Below, piece after piece: positions 17,766-19,704 of a stretch of DNA of 19,704 bases. The stretch is from contig DATNJF010000427.1 in NCBI GenBank assembly GCA_035604035.1, forward strand, positions 1 through 19,704, read 5' to 3'. The notes beneath the pieces are model-generated. The model was not told the origin of the DNA and ran no database searches. It was given only the letters and a program-made list of their open reading frames with translations. Numbering within the stretch: position 1 is the stretch's first letter; every line of letters begins with the position of its first letter. Source of the stretch: DATARH01 sp035604035. GTDB taxonomy: Bacteria; Pseudomonadota; Alphaproteobacteria; ATCC43930; CGMCC-115725. A program made the position numbers and the translations under genes.

Positions 17766-18461
17766 CTAGCGGCGACCCACTGGGTCGGGGCCGAAGCGAT
17801 TGCTGCCAATCGTTCCGCGCAGGCAGCCGAATTCGACGAAGAACCAGATATCGATGCCGAATGTGACCACGCCCAGGACGATGACCAAAATGCCCACACC
17901 GCCCAATGCCGGCAGCGCCGCGTCCGTGCCTCCGGCGGCAAGGGCGACGATCGCCGTCCCGACCCAAGCCAATAGCAGGATGGTGAAAACGAATGTCGGG
18001 ACGTAGAGGAAAAGACTCCACCACCCCGATTTATTGCGGTCGTGAATGCGTTTGACCAGAATCGCGATCGACGGCCAGAACATTGCCAGGGAAAAGATGA
18101 AAATGGTGATCGAGATGGCGATATAAAGATTTGACCCTGATCCGGCTATCGCGGCGATGATCTCCAAAGTGAAGTAGATCACTACGTATGGAACGACGAA
18201 TCGCAGCCAATACTGAGATCGCGAGATCCGGCCGTTTAGCGAGAAATAGAACGGCCAGAAACCCGGCTGCACGTAGACCGGCTCGACCAGGTAGATCTCG
18301 GTCGCGCGCTGATCGATCGCCTGAAAATCGACAACGTCGCCGCGCTGCGGCCGGCCGGCGCCGCGCCATTCGGCAGTCACAAAATCGTAGCGCTGACCGT
18401 CATAGCCGCTGATCGCGCCGGTGTTCGTGTCGGGATCGAAACCGAGAACGTTGCCTTTCAT
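17766..18461 (-). CDS. Cold-shock-like domain + DUF805 membrane protein (copy A)
   Basis: A 231-residue protein in two parts. Residues 1-60 (MKGNVLGFDPDTNTGAISGY ... VDFQAIDQRATEIYLV) look like a cold-shock/OB-fold domain. Residues ~78-226 match DUF805: GRISRSQYWLRFVVPY (77-92), helices at ~88-106, ~112-135, ~148-178 and ~187-211, the loop ILVKRIHDRNKSGWW (134-148) and the end RGTIGSNRFGPDP (215-227). The N-domain would be cytoplasmic. Function unknown; DUF805 proteins are uncharacterised inner-membrane proteins. It shares its N-domain and DUF805 region with the next gene upstream, so the two are duplicates. Compared with copy B it has an extra hydrophobic stretch before the RGTIG end. Confidence 0.88.
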   Translation of the reverse strand: MKGNVLGFDPDTNTGAISGYDGQRYDFVTAEWRGAGRPQRGDVVDFQAIDQRATEIYLVEPVYVQPGFWPFYFSLNGRISRSQYWLRFVVPYVVIYFTLEIIAAIAGSGSNLYIAISITIFIFSLAMFWPSIAILVKRIHDRNKSGWWSLFLYVPTFVFTILLLAWVGTAIVALAAGGTDAALPALGGVGILVIVLGVVTFGIDIWFFVEFGCLRGTIGSNRFGPDPVGRR

Positions 18462-18486
18462 CGCAAATCGGCGGCTGTCTGGCTGA

Positions 18487-19050
18487 TTACTGGTGCGGGA
18501 CCGGATCGGCGCCGAAGCGGTTGCTGCCGATCGTCCCGCGCAGGAACATGATCTCGATCATCGGCCAGAACTGGACCAGCGGCACGAACATCAACAGGAT
18601 GAATGGCCAGGGCCAATCGCGGTCATGCACACGCTTGATGAGGATGGCCAAGTTTGGCCAGAACGCGATGAGCGCGAAAATGGCCCAGATGAGGTAGATG
18701 ACGCCGGCTCCGCTGGTGTTTCCCGCCGCGGCCATGGCGCCAATGATCGCAAAAAGGACGATGGTGACGATAGCGTAAGGGACGACGAACCTCAGCCAAT
18801 ATTGCGAGCGCGAGATCCGCCCGTGCGGCGAGAAATAGAACTGGCCCAAGCTCGGCTGCACATATTCGGCATCGACCAGATAGATCTGGGTCGCGCGATC
18901 GCCGCTGGGCTGAAAATCGACGATGTCACCCTGGCGTGGCCGGGCCTGCCCGTGCCAATCCGCGGTCACGAAGTCGTAACGCTTACCATCATGGCCGCTG
19001 ATAGCCCCGGTATTGGTGTCGGGGTCGAACCCGATGATATTCCCCTTCAT
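18487..19050 (-). CDS. Cold-shock-like domain + DUF805 membrane protein (copy B)
   Basis: A 187-residue paralogue of copy A. Residues 1-60 (MKGNIIGFDPDTNTGAISGH ...) are about 70% identical to copy A by eye, and GRISRSQYWLRFVVPY (77-92) is identical. Hydrophobic segments are at ~88-109, ~116-138 and ~149-170, followed by FLRGTIGSNRFGADP (169-183). It is about 44 residues shorter than copy A because the third hydrophobic part is smaller. The ATG at 19050 was chosen since all three paralogues start MKGN and a GGGGA lies about seven bases upstream; the open frame continues to 19113 without similarity. Copy A begins 25 bases after its stop, so the two are likely cotranscribed. Confidence 0.88.
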   Translation of the reverse strand: MKGNIIGFDPDTNTGAISGHDGKRYDFVTADWHGQARPRQGDIVDFQPSGDRATQIYLVDAEYVQPSLGQFYFSPHGRISRSQYWLRFVVPYAIVTIVLFAIIGAMAAAGNTSGAGVIYLIWAIFALIAFWPNLAILIKRVHDRDWPWPFILLMFVPLVQFWPMIEIMFLRGTIGSNRFGADPVPHQ

Positions 19051-19152
19051 GGCGGTCCCCAATTTTTTGCCGGCTAAATTGTACCTGCTGGCGTGCCCAA
19101 GCGATAGTTGCAAGGGCTTTTGGTCAGTTCACCGCTTTGGTGATACGCCGAA

Positions 19153-19671
19153 TTACCAGAGCCAGGAGGCAGGACGCTCGTAAGCGAGGCCAAGCGAGAT
19201 CGCCTGCATTCCTTTGACGCACCGTACGATCCACCAGACCAGCACGAACATCAGCCAGAAAAAGCCGACGATGATGATGCAGGTAATGAGGCCGATGAAC
19301 GCGTAGAGCATACCGATCCAAAACGTGCGAATTTGGAATCGGTAATGCGTCTGCACCCATTCGGGCGCATCGGCCCTGTTCACATAGGCCATGATGACGC
19401 CGACGATGCTGGTGATCCCGACCAGCAGGCTGACCAGGTAGAGAATGTAGACCGTGTTCGCGTCCGAGCCCTGGCTGGGGTCGCCGCGCGCGACAAGCGG
19501 GTAGATTTGCGTCGCGCGCTGGCCGTCGGCGATGAAATCGACGGTTTCGCCGCGGCCCGGCTGGCCCGGTCCGCGCCACTCCAGCCGGACAAAGTCGTAG
19601 CGCTGGCCGTCATGGCCGGTGATCGCGCCGGTATTGCTGTCCGGGTCGAAGCCGAGGATGTTGCCTTTCAC
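19153..19671 (-). CDS. Cold-shock-like domain + DUF4870/Tic20-like membrane protein
   Basis: A 172-residue protein. Residues 1-58 (MKGNILGFDPDSNTGAITGH ...) are the same module as in copies A and B. The rest is a different membrane part: three helices at ~73-95, ~117-133 and ~136-152, with the sequence APEWVQTHYRFQIRTFWIGM (102-121) and an end GLAYERPASWLW. This resembles small DUF4870/Tic20-like membrane proteins (COG3671 type). The start is GTG at 19671, with GAGGG upstream. Two long hydrophobic segments follow closely after the HYRFQIRTFW motif. The gene is separated from copy B by 102 bases, in which no terminator is evident. Function unknown; the shared N-domain suggests a related role. 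Confidence 0.8.
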   Translation of the reverse strand: MKGNILGFDPDSNTGAITGHDGQRYDFVRLEWRGPGQPGRGETVDFIADGQRATQIYPLVARGDPSQGSDANTVYILYLVSLLVGITSIVGVIMAYVNRADAPEWVQTHYRFQIRTFWIGMLYAFIGLITCIIIVGFFWLMFVLVWWIVRCVKGMQAISLGLAYERPASWLW

Positions 19672-19704
19672 GCTGCCGCCCTCTGCCGCCGTTGCGGTGA
19701 GCCT

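Noticed and set aside
19051..19152. Possible -10 box TACAAT on the - strand before DUF805 copy B
   Set aside because: The hexamer is good but no -35 element lies at proper spacing (TTGCAA is 24 bases away), so no promoter is claimed.

Overview
The window is GC-rich, tightly packed bacterial chromosome. Codon use, the NasS/NasT regulatory pair, the NarK-type permease and the cold-shock-like/DUF805 membrane proteins suggest an alphaproteobacterium (Rhodospirillales/Hyphomicrobiales-like). The genus cannot be named from sequence alone. No tRNA, rRNA, CRISPR array, transposase or prophage gene was seen.

Positions 1-8583 form a nitrate assimilation locus, all on the + strand: the 3' end of an ANTAR regulator (nasT), the cytoplasmic nitrate sensor nasS, a 390-base regulatory leader, then a tightly linked operon of nitrate/nitrite permease (narK type), NADH-nitrite reductase large subunit (nirB), Rieske-type small subunit (nirD) and molybdenum nitrate reductase (nasA, called nasC in some alphaproteobacteria). 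Together they import nitrate, reduce it to nitrite and reduce nitrite to ammonium in the cytoplasm. The leader has a near-consensus sigma-54 promoter. Just downstream are two small hairpins with six-base loops, one with the A1/G4 pattern recognised by ANTAR proteins. This suggests nitrogen-status control of initiation combined with nitrate-dependent antitermination by NasS/NasT.

Positions 8565-11001 hold a small secreted protein and an SDR-family protein (- strand), diverging from a family III CoA-transferase (+ strand). The SDR lacks the usual catalytic Tyr and Ser. Positions 10994-15307 are one long - strand gene for an Lhr-type superfamily 2 helicase.

Positions 15419-16811 are a cobalamin riboswitch followed by a NiCoT nickel/cobalt permease, which the riboswitch context marks as a cobalt importer for B12 synthesis. 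A DUF2076 protein with a Gly-rich repeat tail follows, ending at a strong bidirectional terminator (17720-17748).

Positions 17766-19671 hold three consecutive - strand genes. Each begins with nearly the same ~60-residue cold-shock-like (OB-fold) module, joined to membrane parts: two DUF805 and one DUF4870/Tic20-like. This duplicated and shuffled module is the least explained system in the window. The nas leader is the most interesting regulatory region.
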